Assembly (NCBI GenBank): GCA_000310025.1
Contig: FN649740.1
Location: 4,501,343 to 4,565,342 of the forward strand
From: Ectocarpus siliculosus
Lineage: Eukaryota; Sar; Phaeophyceae; Ectocarpales; Ectocarpaceae
Direction of reading: 5' to 3'
DNA length: 64,000 bases
Shown here one piece after another: positions 20,100-29,349 of this stretch; position 1 is the first letter of the stretch; each line of letters starts with the position of its first letter. The notes below the pieces were generated by a model. That model searched no databases. It was given only the letters and a program-made list of their open reading frames with translations, and was not told the DNA's origin. A program made the translations under genes and the position numbers.

Positions 20100-21900
20100 C
20101 TATGAGGGAAGGTTCTGTGCGGAGACAGGGCGGTGAGTGTCCAGAGCTTGGCCGTCTGCTAAACGAAAACGCGCGTGAGAAGTGCAGCAGGAGTAGCTTA
20201 AACGGGATAGACAGATATGACACGAAGGAAAATTCTGTGGGCTGGGATTCATCCGAGATAATCCGAGCACAGCGGCACATTTTCATTCAAAGGACGAACA
20301 ATTGTTTCCCCGGTGTTGCGGTGTTCATGATTTCGTACCTTGTGACCTTCACACATCTCCGTCCTTACTTATTACATCATGGTTTGATGCCATCACGCAG
20401 CGGATCGCGGGAAGGTACGGTGGGACGACCCTGGCCATCTCGGTTATTTGGACCACCGCTTCAGCAGTTGTCTACGAAGAAAAGGCAGCATACGAGAGCA
20501 GAGCAAGAGCGAGCTGCGAGCTTGCTTAGCTTGTGGTTCTGGTGTATGTGGACCAAAAAAATACATACTGACGTATATGTAGACTAGAGTCTATGTACGT
20601 AGCACCACATTTTTTTGCCACCACCAAGCAAAACACACAGTGACACACCAAGCAACACAAAGTGACAGTAGCAGATCATTCAGGTGCTTTTTGCGCGAGG
20701 CTCGACGCGTACGTACTACTTGGTTGCCTCAAACCGAGCCCAATTATGTCCATACGTTCCAAGTTCTTGTCTAGAGCAGGCAGTACACGTAGGATTAACG
20801 GGATTATTGTTCATATCTGTACGGCGATTGCCCCATCCATGCAGAGGACACAGAAAGGCCTTTCTGCTTGGATTTCAACGTGACACCAAGAGTACAATAG
20901 CGTAACCTTGGGCAACGCCCGATAGAAGCCGAAATGTGGAAAAGAGGGAATCGTCCTCGACAGACGTTGGGGAGATTGTGCCTTTATGAAGGTAGTCTCC
21001 ACATTACCCCCCCCCTTTTTCGAGACTTCTTCTTGTTTGCTAGGCAAGAGAAGTCTTCTTGGGGTAACCAGAACCCGACCGGCTGGCGGCGGGGCGATTC
21101 ATTTTTTCTTCACAATGCTCTGTGCGTGATTTCACGGGTTCGCTACGTCCGCCACGTCATCAGAAGTTCCGAGTTCGATAGCCAGTGCGTCCTTCTTTGG
21201 CCTACCCACCGTTTTTTCTTTTTCCGTTGTCCGGAAGAAAAATTTGGTGAGCAGCGGGTACCCGTGTCTTTTGCAACCAAAAGCAGACACTCTGACATCT
21301 CACGTCGACGTCATTGTGGAAAAGCTTTGCCTGCCGTTTGGGCGTCAGCGGCTTTTGCTTTTTCAGCTGTTGCTGCTGTTGTTGCGACCCTCCGTCCTTT
21401 TTCTTTCCTCCTTTGGAACCACGTGGGTTGCAAAGATAGAACGCTTCGTCGAACGCCAATATGGAAAAGAGGGAATCGTCCTCGACAGACGTTGGTTGGG
21501 GAGATTGTACCTTTATCAAGGTGGTCTCCACAGAAATAAAATTACAAAAAAAAACAACCATTATAGACTGTAGTCAGCGCTGACTACGTTTGTTACAGCG
21601 CTGACTACTGTAGTAGTAGTAGTCTAACAATATGGTTTGATTTCGGCTTTATATAGAAGTTAGTCGTGGTGTTCGTGAGCCCGGGCATTTTCACTTTCGA
21701 GGAGGGCGACTCCCCTTGCCAGCGCTACTATCCGCCAAAAATCTTTATTTCCATTCATGTCACGCGCCGACTCCCATCCTGCAGAATTGTTATGGTATGT
21801 GCAGGTAGACATGTGATCGTGGTTGACCATGGTTATTTGGCGCCGTCGGATGCTAGGATGTGACGTCATGCTATAGATTGTATTTGGGCTTGATGCCGAA
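20100..21900. other. Repeat-rich stretch without a supported gene
   Basis: Positions 20100-20880 are the 5' flank homologous to 4500-4900. About 20903-21006 and 21413-21538 are direct repeats of roughly 110 bp sharing GGAAAAGAGGGAATCGTCC and TCGACAGACGTTGG. They enclose about 400 bp with a minus-strand ORF containing a six-residue glutamine run. The ORF resembles a duplicated exon (ETTLIKVQSP and ETTFIKAQSP) but nothing identifies it. Confidence 0.45.
21570..21587. repeat. Perfect 18-bp palindrome
   Basis: GTAGTCAGCGCTGACTAC is self-complementary and is followed at once by a second CAGCGCTGACTAC. Possibly a short transposon end. Confidence 0.6.
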
Positions 21901-21909
21901 GCATGATGT

Positions 21910-22259
21910 TATTAGATATATTGGGGGTACTCGTAGCATAGTATGACGGGTTATCTTTGGTACACATACCTACGGAAATTGCAGTGATGGGGTACGAAGG
22001 GTCCAGAACTTTCTGGACATTTTCCTTGGAAGTGAGAAGAGTTTGATGGAGATTCGGATAGGTCTGTTTGGTACTTTAACCGTGATGAGCGTGACGCGTG
22101 CTTGATGCCGTGACAGATTTACGAGCGCAAGCACGCCCCCGAAGAATACAATACTTTTGATATACGTTTTCAACACGTTTTCTACCCATCCACGCTCCGC
22201 CATGAGCCACCCGCTTTGAGCTCCAACCACAAAGAACCGAGCCACCCGAATTATCGATC
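21910..22259 (+). repeat. 5' LTR
   Basis: First copy of the 350-bp direct repeat of the LTR element; ends TTATCGATC. No obvious TGG-type primer site follows it. Confidence 0.85.
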
Positions 22260-22353
22260 ACGCTAGCGGTATGACACGTCGTCTAATCTACGAGATTCGC
22301 GGTAGAGCTTGGTTTAGGAGCATCGCTTTGCGGCGATCAAGAGCAGGGTCACG

Positions 22354-22587
22354 ATGGCCACCAGGCGCGAAGATGAATCCCGCCCAGCAGCGGAAGCCCG
22401 CCAAGCAGCGGAGGACGCCAGGATCGAAGAACTGGTCAACGAGAGAGTAGCAGCTCGGATGGAGCAGCTGATGGAGGAGAAACTGGCCAAGAAGATGGCC
22501 GAGATGGAGGTACGGCATCGAGCCGAGCGGCAGAGATCAGAAGATCTCCGGCGAGGAAATGAGGAACAAGAGGCACCACACCAGTAA
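22354..22587 (+). CDS. Short coiled-coil ORF inside the LTR element (gag-remnant-like)
   Basis: The 77-residue frame starts MATRREDESRPAAEARQ. It is almost entirely charged helix: REDE, EELVNERVAARMEQL, EEKLAKKMAEME. It has the heptad pattern of a coiled coil, as in the N-terminal parts of some retrotransposon gag proteins. No CCHC knuckle is present. The stretch encoding PAAEARQAAEDA is the source of the downstream 69-bp minisatellite. Its own function, if any, is unknown; it may simply be what is left of gag. Confidence 0.5.
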   Translation: MATRREDESRPAAEARQAAEDARIEELVNERVAARMEQLMEEKLAKKMAEMEVRHRAERQRSEDLRRGNEEQEAPHQ

Positions 22588-22744
22588 GAACCTGGGGGCC
22601 CAACACCCAACCCTTCCGCAGACGATCTGGCCAACGCGATTGCGACTGCCATGGCCGGTCGCCTCCAGACTTCATCAGGGGATATCGGTGCAGTGCCTCA
22701 CCCTGCAACTCTCTGTATGACTGAAAGTAGACGAATTGAGCTTT

Positions 22745-23040
22745 GAGAATTTTCTGCCCGCCAAGCAGCGGAAGCCCGCCAAGTAGCGGAGGATATTGGT
22801 TTTTGTTTGTTTTGAGAATTTTCTGCCTGCCAAGCAGCGGAAGCCCGCCAAGTAGCGGAGGATATTGGTTTTTGTTTGTTTTGAGAATTTTCTGCCCGCC
22901 AAGCAGCGGAAGCCCGCCAAGTAGCGGAGGATATTGGTTTTTGTTTGTTTTGAGAATTTTCTGCCCGCCCAGCAGCGGAAGCCCGCCAAGCAGCGGAGGA
23001 CACCAGGCGCGAAGATATTGGTTTTTGTTTGTTTTGTGAA
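22745..23040. repeat. 69-bp minisatellite, four copies
   Basis: Units start at 22745, 22814, 22883 and 22952, each GAGAATTTTCTGCC followed by CGCCAAGCAGCGGAAGCCCG, AGTAGCGGAGGATATTGG and a T/G tract. The GC-rich half is a copy of the gag-like ORF at 22381-22420. The fourth copy carries more of that ORF (CACCAGGCGCGAAGAT), showing the direction of origin. Confidence 0.9.
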
Positions 23041-23122
23041 TATTTTGTTTTGTTTTGGAGATGATGGTACAGAAGAGGATTGGTATTTGCCGAAGCATGA
23101 CGATGCATACGAGCAGGGGGGC

Positions 23123-23472
23123 TATTAGATATATTGGGGGTACTCGTAGCATAGTATGACGGGTTATCTTTGGTACACATACCTACGGAAATTGCAGTGA
23201 TGGGGTACGAAGGGTCCAGAACTTTCTGGACATTTTCCTTGGAAGTGAGAAGAGTTTGATGGAGATTCCGATAGGTCTGTTTGGTACTTTAACCGTGATG
23301 AGCGTGACGCGTGCTTGATGCCGTGACAGATTTACGAGCGCAAGCACGCCCCCGAAGAATACAATACTTTTGATATACGTTTTCAACACGTTTTCTACCC
23401 ATCCACGCTCCGCCATGAGCCACCCGCTTTGAGCTCCAACCACAAAGAACCGAGCCACCCGAATTATCGATC
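23123..23472 (+). repeat. 3' LTR
   Basis: Second copy of the 350-bp direct repeat, preceded by the GAGCAGGGGGGC polypurine tract. Confidence 0.85.
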
Positions 23473-23474
23473 GG

Positions 23475-24050
23475 ATGTGCCCTTCACCTTCTGTTCAGTG
23501 TGCAGACGATCCGTGATCGTGTGTGCTTGGGATCTTGTGAGTTGGCTTGGAAAGCGCTAATCATCAAGAGAAGGAGAACAACGGAAAGCAGCAACAACCT
23601 GCACCTACCTGTGGCCGGACAAGAGAGTTCCACACAGCACACAAAGGTGATTGATTCTGAAGGAAGGGGTCAAATCTCATTACACTGGCGTCGTTGGCAG
23701 GGTTCTAGTACGACCTCAGACGAGTCCTTCCGTCATCTACACTCTGACCAGGAGTATCCACGATCTCAGGAAAAAAAACACTTCAAAGTGTCCATCCTGG
23801 GTCTCTAACCCACGACTAACATTTGTAGAAGCCGAAATCAAACCGTTCGTGCAGATCAATCAGCCCGTCTACGGTTTGATATCGAGTTCTATAACCCCGT
23901 CCCCCCTCAGTTCCTTCAGCGCCGGCGAGCCGACAATATAACTGAAAGGAACCACAACCCCCACCGGACACTCGGATTGGGAAGGCCGACTATTCCGCAA
24001 ACCTCCCTGAAAACACACGAAAAACGAGTGGCCACGGTCCAGTTGACGTA
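23475..24050. other. No supported gene
   Basis: Sequence between the LTR element and the LINE. It may include the LINE 5' untranslated region, but I see no diagnostic feature. Confidence 0.4.
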
Positions 24051-24181
24051 GAGATCATGAGGATGGTGAAGAAGCCGAGAGGGTGGATGCAGAAGCTGTG
24101 GAAGGGAGAAAGGTTGGAGCTACTGCTGTTTGGGATCCCAAGGGACATGACGAGGATAGAGTTCAAGAACTGCTGTGACAG

Positions 24182-24281
24182 NNNNNNNNNNNNNNNNNNN
24201 NNNNNNNNNNNNNNNNNNNNNNNNNNNNNNNNNNNNNNNNNNNNNNNNNNNNNNNNNNNNNNNNNNNNNNNNNNNNNNNNN
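24182..24281. other. Assembly gap, 100 N
   Basis: Exactly 100 N within the 5' part of the LINE, a conventional placeholder of unknown true length. Confidence 0.99.
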
Positions 24282-24479
24282 GAGAAGCTGTCGAACTACG
24301 TAATAAGGAGATTTGGATGGAGGGTTTGCATCGCGAACATGATAGAAACAGAGAAGGTAAGGAGACAAGAGAGGCGAGGGCGATGGAAACGAAGAAGGGG
24401 CCGAGCGGGGGAGGCGAGCAGGCAAGCCAGAAGAACGCCGGGAAGAAGCGGAAGTCGAACGACAGAGTGCGTAAAATCT

Positions 24480-25420
24480 CCAATAGGGAAAAGCACAAGC
24501 TGACAGTGGGATCGTGGAACGTGTGGGGGTTCGCAAGGAGTGAGCGCAAACAGTTGGAAATAGTGGACCAGGTAGAACAAAGCGATCTAGATGTAGTGGG
24601 GATCCAAGAGGCGTGGGAATTGAAGGATGGAGACGTGGTAACCAAACTAGGGAAATACCGGTGGGTAGGGAAGGCAAGAAAGGGCGTAGACCCGAAGAAA
24701 AGGGGGGAGGGGGGAGTCGAATTCCTGATCAAGGAACAATTGTTTGACGACGTGGTGGAAGTAGTCGTGAAAACGGAGTTCGAGGAAAGCCTACGGCTCA
24801 AGATACCTGGGGAGCGGGGTGAGAAGGAATTGTTACTAGGGAACGTATAGGTACCGCCGTCGTCGAAGAAAGTCGCAAGCAAGGCGCAGGAGAACTTTGG
24901 ACATTTTGGGGAAGATGCCAGAGGTTCAGTAGGAAGGGAGAAGTTATCATGGTGGGCGATTTCAACTCTAGAGTAGGGAAATATTTCAGTAGAGGACAGA
25001 CGATTGGGCAGTACGGAGAAGACAAAGTGAATGACAACGGAGTGAGGATGCTTGAATTCTTGGGAAGCAACAAGCTGGTGGTGTTGAACGGTGGATTGGA
25101 ATGCGATAAGCTGGAGTTCACCAGACAAAGGGCAGTCTGCAAGGAGCGGTTCTCGACTACATCCTGGTAGATAGGGGGATCACACATATCCCAGAGTTGC
25201 ACGTAAGTAAGTGCGATAGATACACAATAGGTTCGACCGACCAATTCCTCATATGGGAAAAAATCGACCGAGCTAGGAAGGCGGAGAGTAAGAAACAGAG
25301 GGAAGTTTTCGGGTGGAAAGTAGAGCACTTGGGAGACGAGGGGACACCGGATGAATTCCAGAAGGGACTGGCTGGTCTTCAGGAACTTGCTGAGAAGCTT
25401 TCTTTGAAGACGGACATGTA
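24480..25420 (+). pseudogene. LINE endonuclease (APE type) fragment
   Basis: The first frame runs from KHKLTVGSWNVWGF through IQEAWE to the stop at 24850. A second frame from 24949 gives MVGDFNSRVG and continues past NDNGVRMLEFL. These correspond to the N-terminal and central halves of the exonuclease-endonuclease-phosphatase fold. The catalytic Glu of QEAW and the Asp-Asn of GDFN are retained although the frame is broken. Confidence 0.8.
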
Positions 25421-25756
25421 GACAAACAAGTGGCAGGGGACGCAGTGATTGAAGGGTGGGAGTCCATCGTGAACGCAACGGCAGAGAGAGTACTGGGAAA
25501 GAAGGTGGTACGATGTGGGGTATCGGTCAAGTGGTGGGATGACGAGCTGAAAGAAGATACAGGGAAACGTAGAGAAGTCTTCAAGCAGTACCTGAGTGAG
25601 GGGTCTGAGGGGAGTTGGGAAAAGTACAGGGCCAAGAGAAAACAGGTTAGACTAAGGGGCTCGTGAAAAAGAAGAAACGTGCATTTGGAGAACGCCAACG
25701 GAGGCCTGGAGGGGAACGTCAAGCAGCTGTGGCAAGGGATTAGTGGGATGGTAAAA

Positions 25757-26456
25757 AAGAACACGCACTTTATTGTTTTCTTTCGAATTGCCTTGATTAA
25801 TATTTCTGTGGCCTACGGAGGGAGACATCCCCCGTACCACACGTTCCGCACGGCACAAAGCCTCTGCGGTATCCTGACGTGTCTCTGCCTCTAAACACAA
25901 AATCTCCCTCCAAATACTACCAGACGGGACGAAACTGTTGCACAGTAGCAGTCTCGGAAAAGCTACGAATTTCTGCTATAGCTACGGGTCCAAACTTCGA
26001 TGTAGCTAGCTGCTGCCCTCCTTCCCGCGTGACCCTCCGACGCGGGCTGCGTGTTACACACTGTGCATTCCTCAGCACGTGGCCCTTGGTCCAGTAGACA
26101 CGCGTCTATCATACTCTTGATGCAGGAGCAGCGAGGCAGCAGAATGAGAACTCCGTGAGACCTTTCTTTTTAAGGAATAATATAAACACACACAGAAAGA
26201 CTACCCATTCGAGATATACCCACAGTCGAACGGGATGTGGTGGAGTCTTTTCAGTGAGTGGAGGGAAACCGGCTGGGTACTGGACCTTTCTGGACCTTTC
26301 TTTTTGTAAGACCCCAGAAAACCAAACCAAGACAACCCAACCGACACGCCACAACAAGAACTCAAATACAACCGTAGATCTGGGAGATGTTCCGAATTCT
26401 TCCGTGCACAATAAACTACAGTTTATTCGGTCTTCGACAACAAACTTTCATTTTGC
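25757..26456 (-). mobile_element. 0.7-kb repeat nested in the LINE (copy 1)
   Basis: This block interrupts the LINE frame between GISGMVKKN and EVWTVVSSGKG. Its reverse complement matches 48438-49240 closely along its length, including GAAGACCGAATAAACTGTA, GGAACATCTCCCAGATCTAC, GAGTTCTCATTCTGCTGCC and AGGCAATTCGAAAGAAA. The element has no evident transposase, so it is non-autonomous. It inserted after the LINE. Confidence 0.8.
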
Positions 26457-28680
26457 GAGGTGTGGACGGTGGTCAGCAGCGGGAAGGGAAAAAGGGAAGT
26501 TCTAGCAGGACACTACAAGAGACTTGGAGTGCCGTCGAAGAATGAAGCTTTTAACCAAGTGTTTATGAAGGAGGTGGACGAATGGGCCAAGGAAGAAGAA
26601 GAAACATCGAAGGCAGACGTTGGGAACGTAGACCTAGAAAGGGAGTTCACTGAGGACAAGGTGGAGAGACATGTGCGAACAAGCTGCAGTGCCACAAAGC
26701 AGCCGGGGCGGATGGGATAGTAACAAGTTCATGAAGTTTGGTGGGAAGGGGATGATCCAGCTGATGGTACTGCTGTACAACTGGGTATGGAAAAACGAAT
26801 ATGCGCCAAGTAGATGGAGGCAAGGGGTGGTTGTGAAGGGGACAAGACTGATCCAGGAAACTACATGTACACGGGGGTCACACTGTTGAACACAGTAGGA
26901 AAAGTGTTCTGCAAGCTACTGAACGATAGGATAGTGGGAGTATTGGAGAAGGAACACATGATAAGTGAGGGCCAGGCAGGTTTCCGAAAGAAGAGGGGGT
27001 GAATAGACCACGCATTCACGTTAGGGAGAATCATCCAAGGTATAACGAGGGAGGGGAAGCCGACGTACTGTTTCTTCCTGGACGTGCAAAAGGCATACAA
27101 TACAGTATGGATAAATGGGCTGAGGAAACAACTGTCCAAGTACGGGATCAAGGAGAAATGTGGAGAGTGCTGAAGAAGATGATAGAGTGCAGGAAAAGCG
27201 CCGTCATGTTGGACGGAGAACTGTTGAACAGGGGGTCCCACCAACATTGTTCTAGGTGTTCATCAACGATCTGTTGAAAGTCGTAGAAGCAGTCGAGAAG
27301 GGAGTAGAGGTAGGGGAAAGCACGTTGTCGGGAATGCTGTTTGCGGATGACTTTGTTGGGGTGTCTGACACACCTGAGGGACTGCAAATGCCAATTGACG
27401 CGGCGAAGGAGTTTGCTGATAAGTGGAGATTGTCTGCCAACGTTAAGAAGAGTGCCGTCATGGTATGCAACGAGGACAGGAAGGAACCAGTAGAACATAA
27501 ATGGAAGTGGAGGATCGAGGAGCTTGCAGTAGTGGACCAGTACACATACCTCGGAGTATAGATCGCAGAACACTGCTCGTGGAATGCACACATGTCCAAG
27601 GTAGCGGAAAAGGGCAGAACACGAGCAGGGAAGCTGCACCCAATACTCGCAAACGGGCACCTCCATATACGTATCAAATTGACGATTTTGAAAAGCGTAA
27701 TAGTAATGCCGCTAGAGCGCCGGAGAAGTATGGGAAGGAAATAAGAAGGCAGTCAAAGAGCTCGAGGTGGCGCAGATGAAAGCAGCGAAAGACATCACAG
27801 GATGCTCCAAGCGCACAAGTAATGCAGCCGTCAGGGCAGAACTGGGGATCCAATCCCTACGATCGGGACGAGACGCCAGGAAGCTGACATGGCAGTATCG
27901 CATGTGCGGTATGGGGGAGGAGAGGGTGCCGAGAATAGCCTGGGAGGTGAAATGGGAAAACAAGAAGAGGGGTAGACAACCCACGGAGTGGGTCAAGTGT
28001 GTAGGTGGCGTATGGGAAGGGCTCGAAATTTTTCGAAGACGATACGCCGGATACGGGGGATCTAAACGGATTCATGGAGAATATATCTGTTGCTTTTGCC
28101 GAGAGAGAAGAACATCATCTGAGAAAAGAAACCAAGGATAAGGAGGGCATAGAAAGAAGTGTACGGAATGTTGAAAGAAGGAATAGGGTTCAAGGAGTAC
28201 CTACATGGACCAATGGATGCAGGGACAAAGCTGAAGGTCAAATTCAGGACGGGGGACATTGGCCTTCGAGAACGTAGCCGAAGAATTCGGAAGGTAGACG
28301 ATGAAGACGCCAAGTTCAAATGTGATTGCGGTTCCGAGTGTGAAGACCGTGTCCATGTAGTTGCGGAATGTCGGCTGTACAAGAAGGAAAGGGAAGTGTG
28401 CATGACTGAGCTGGAAAAAGTAGAAGAAAAGTACAGTGAGATGTTTGAGGCATGTGATAGCCAGGATATGACGTTAGCTATACTGGGGCATAGGAAGTGG
28501 ATGATAAAAGCGGGAAGTGATATCCGTAGGATAGATAGACTAGGGAAGGCATTTTTGAGCCACCTTTGGCAAAGTAGGAAGGAACGATTGCTCATCGGTG
28601 ATCGGTTATGTGGGAACAATGCTCTGTCCTCTCGAGGACGCGTGGTCAACGGTCTAACAGCTAAGGCATGCAAAACATAA
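26457..28680 (+). pseudogene. LINE reverse transcriptase and C-terminal zinc-knuckle region
   Basis: Reading across several frames gives the reverse transcriptase fingers and palm motifs, with FADD as the catalytic centre, then a thumb segment. The last open frame (28159-28680) includes CDCGSECEDRVHVVAEC. Frameshifts and stops separate the pieces. The 3' end GTCCTCTCGAGGACGCG and GGTCAACGGTCTAAC is found as isolated copies elsewhere in the window. Confidence 0.82.
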
Positions 28681-28702
28681 GAGTACCCCCCCCCCCTCAG
28701 TT

Positions 28703-29075
28703 CAAATTTGAAAGCGGCTCCGAGTGCGAGAGACCGGGTTCATGTGATAGCGGGATGTCCGTTGTACGGCGAAGAGAGAGGAATATACATATCTGAGCTG
28801 AGGAAGTAGAAGGAAGGTCCAGGGAGATAGGCATGAAAAAGCCAGGAGATGGTAGGTAGCTGTATTGGGGCATAGGTAGTGGGTTGAGAGGCGGGGAATG
28901 ACGTCGATGGAAGAGATGAGCTAGGTAAAACGTTTTTGAGGCTCGTTTTGAAAAGTAGGAGAGAATAACTGGCCATATTCGAGCGATCCTGTGGGAACAA
29001 TGCACCCTCCGTCCTCTCGAGGACGCGTGGTCAATGGTCAAAGCGCTATGGCATGAAAAACATGAGCACGCCCCT
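28703..29075 (+). repeat. Second, 5'-truncated copy of the LINE 3' end
   Basis: Directly after the LINE, the sequence GGCTCCGAGTGCGAGAGACC through GTCCTCTCGAGGACGCGTGG repeats 28320-28650 at reduced identity. It is a truncated insertion or tandem duplicate of the tail. Confidence 0.75.
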
Positions 29076-29167
29076 CCACGCGTACAAGCATGATTTTTCG
29101 AGGTGCCGCCCCACCCCTCCCGCCCCGCATATGAAACTAAGTGCCTATCTGCTGCCGCCATGTTGGC

Positions 29168-29348
29168 CCTGTTCTTATTTGTACGCGCATTGGTACACCA
29201 CCAAGGCGGGTTCTTGTTCTTAATACCACGTCGGAACTGAGCACCTGTTCTTGTGGCCAAGTCTTAGGTTTTGGAGTTGTTCAAGTCTCAAGTTCCAAGC
29301 TCCTAATTGCTAAGTTCTTATGTGGTGGCGCATTCTGTAAAACCACAC
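29168..29348 (+). repeat. Solo end fragment of the TTCTTA-rich transposon family
   Basis: GCATTGGTACACCACCAAGG, TTCTTGTTCTTAATACC and GAACTGAGCACCTGTTCTT match 6505-6665 closely. As at 6.4 kb, it follows a LINE tail by a short spacer. Confidence 0.6.
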
Positions 29349-29349
29349 C

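Larger units (their letters stand above)
21910..23473 (+). mobile_element. Young non-autonomous LTR retrotransposon
   Basis: Two direct 350-bp repeats (21910-22259 and 23123-23472) differ by about one substitution in my reading (GATTCGGAT against GATTCCGAT). They begin TATTAGATAT and end TTATCGATC. A purine-rich tract, GAGCAGGGGGGC, sits immediately before the 3' repeat. GATGT before the left LTR (21905-21909) recurs at 23474-23478, a target-duplication candidate if the LTR includes one further base. The 0.86-kb interior has no reverse transcriptase or integrase. It holds only a short coiled-coil ORF and a minisatellite, so the element must move using enzymes from elsewhere. Near-identical LTRs imply recent insertion. 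Confidence 0.85.
24054..28690 (+). mobile_element. Degenerate non-LTR retrotransposon (LINE) with endonuclease and reverse transcriptase
   Basis: Frames in order give an N-terminal basic segment, an APE-type endonuclease (VGSWNVWGF, DVVGIQEAWE, MVGDFNSRVG), and a reverse transcriptase (LLNTVGKVFCKLLNDRI, EGQAGFRKKRG, FFLDVQKAYNTVW, GMLFADDFVG, DQYTYLGV). A C-terminal CDCGSECEDRVHVVAEC zinc-knuckle-like motif follows, as in several LINE clades. The QEAW, GDFN, FLDVQKAY and FADD blocks identify the domains beyond doubt. In-frame stops interrupt the frame at many places (for example after the endonuclease near 24850 and near 27000, 27255 and 27560), so this copy is dead. It also contains a 100-N gap and a nested repeat at about 25757-26456. 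Confidence 0.88.

Noticed and set aside
22745-23040. Regular 69-bp repeats resembling a CRISPR array
   Set aside because: Units are contiguous with no unique spacers, lie between LTRs and derive from the neighbouring ORF; the context is eukaryotic.
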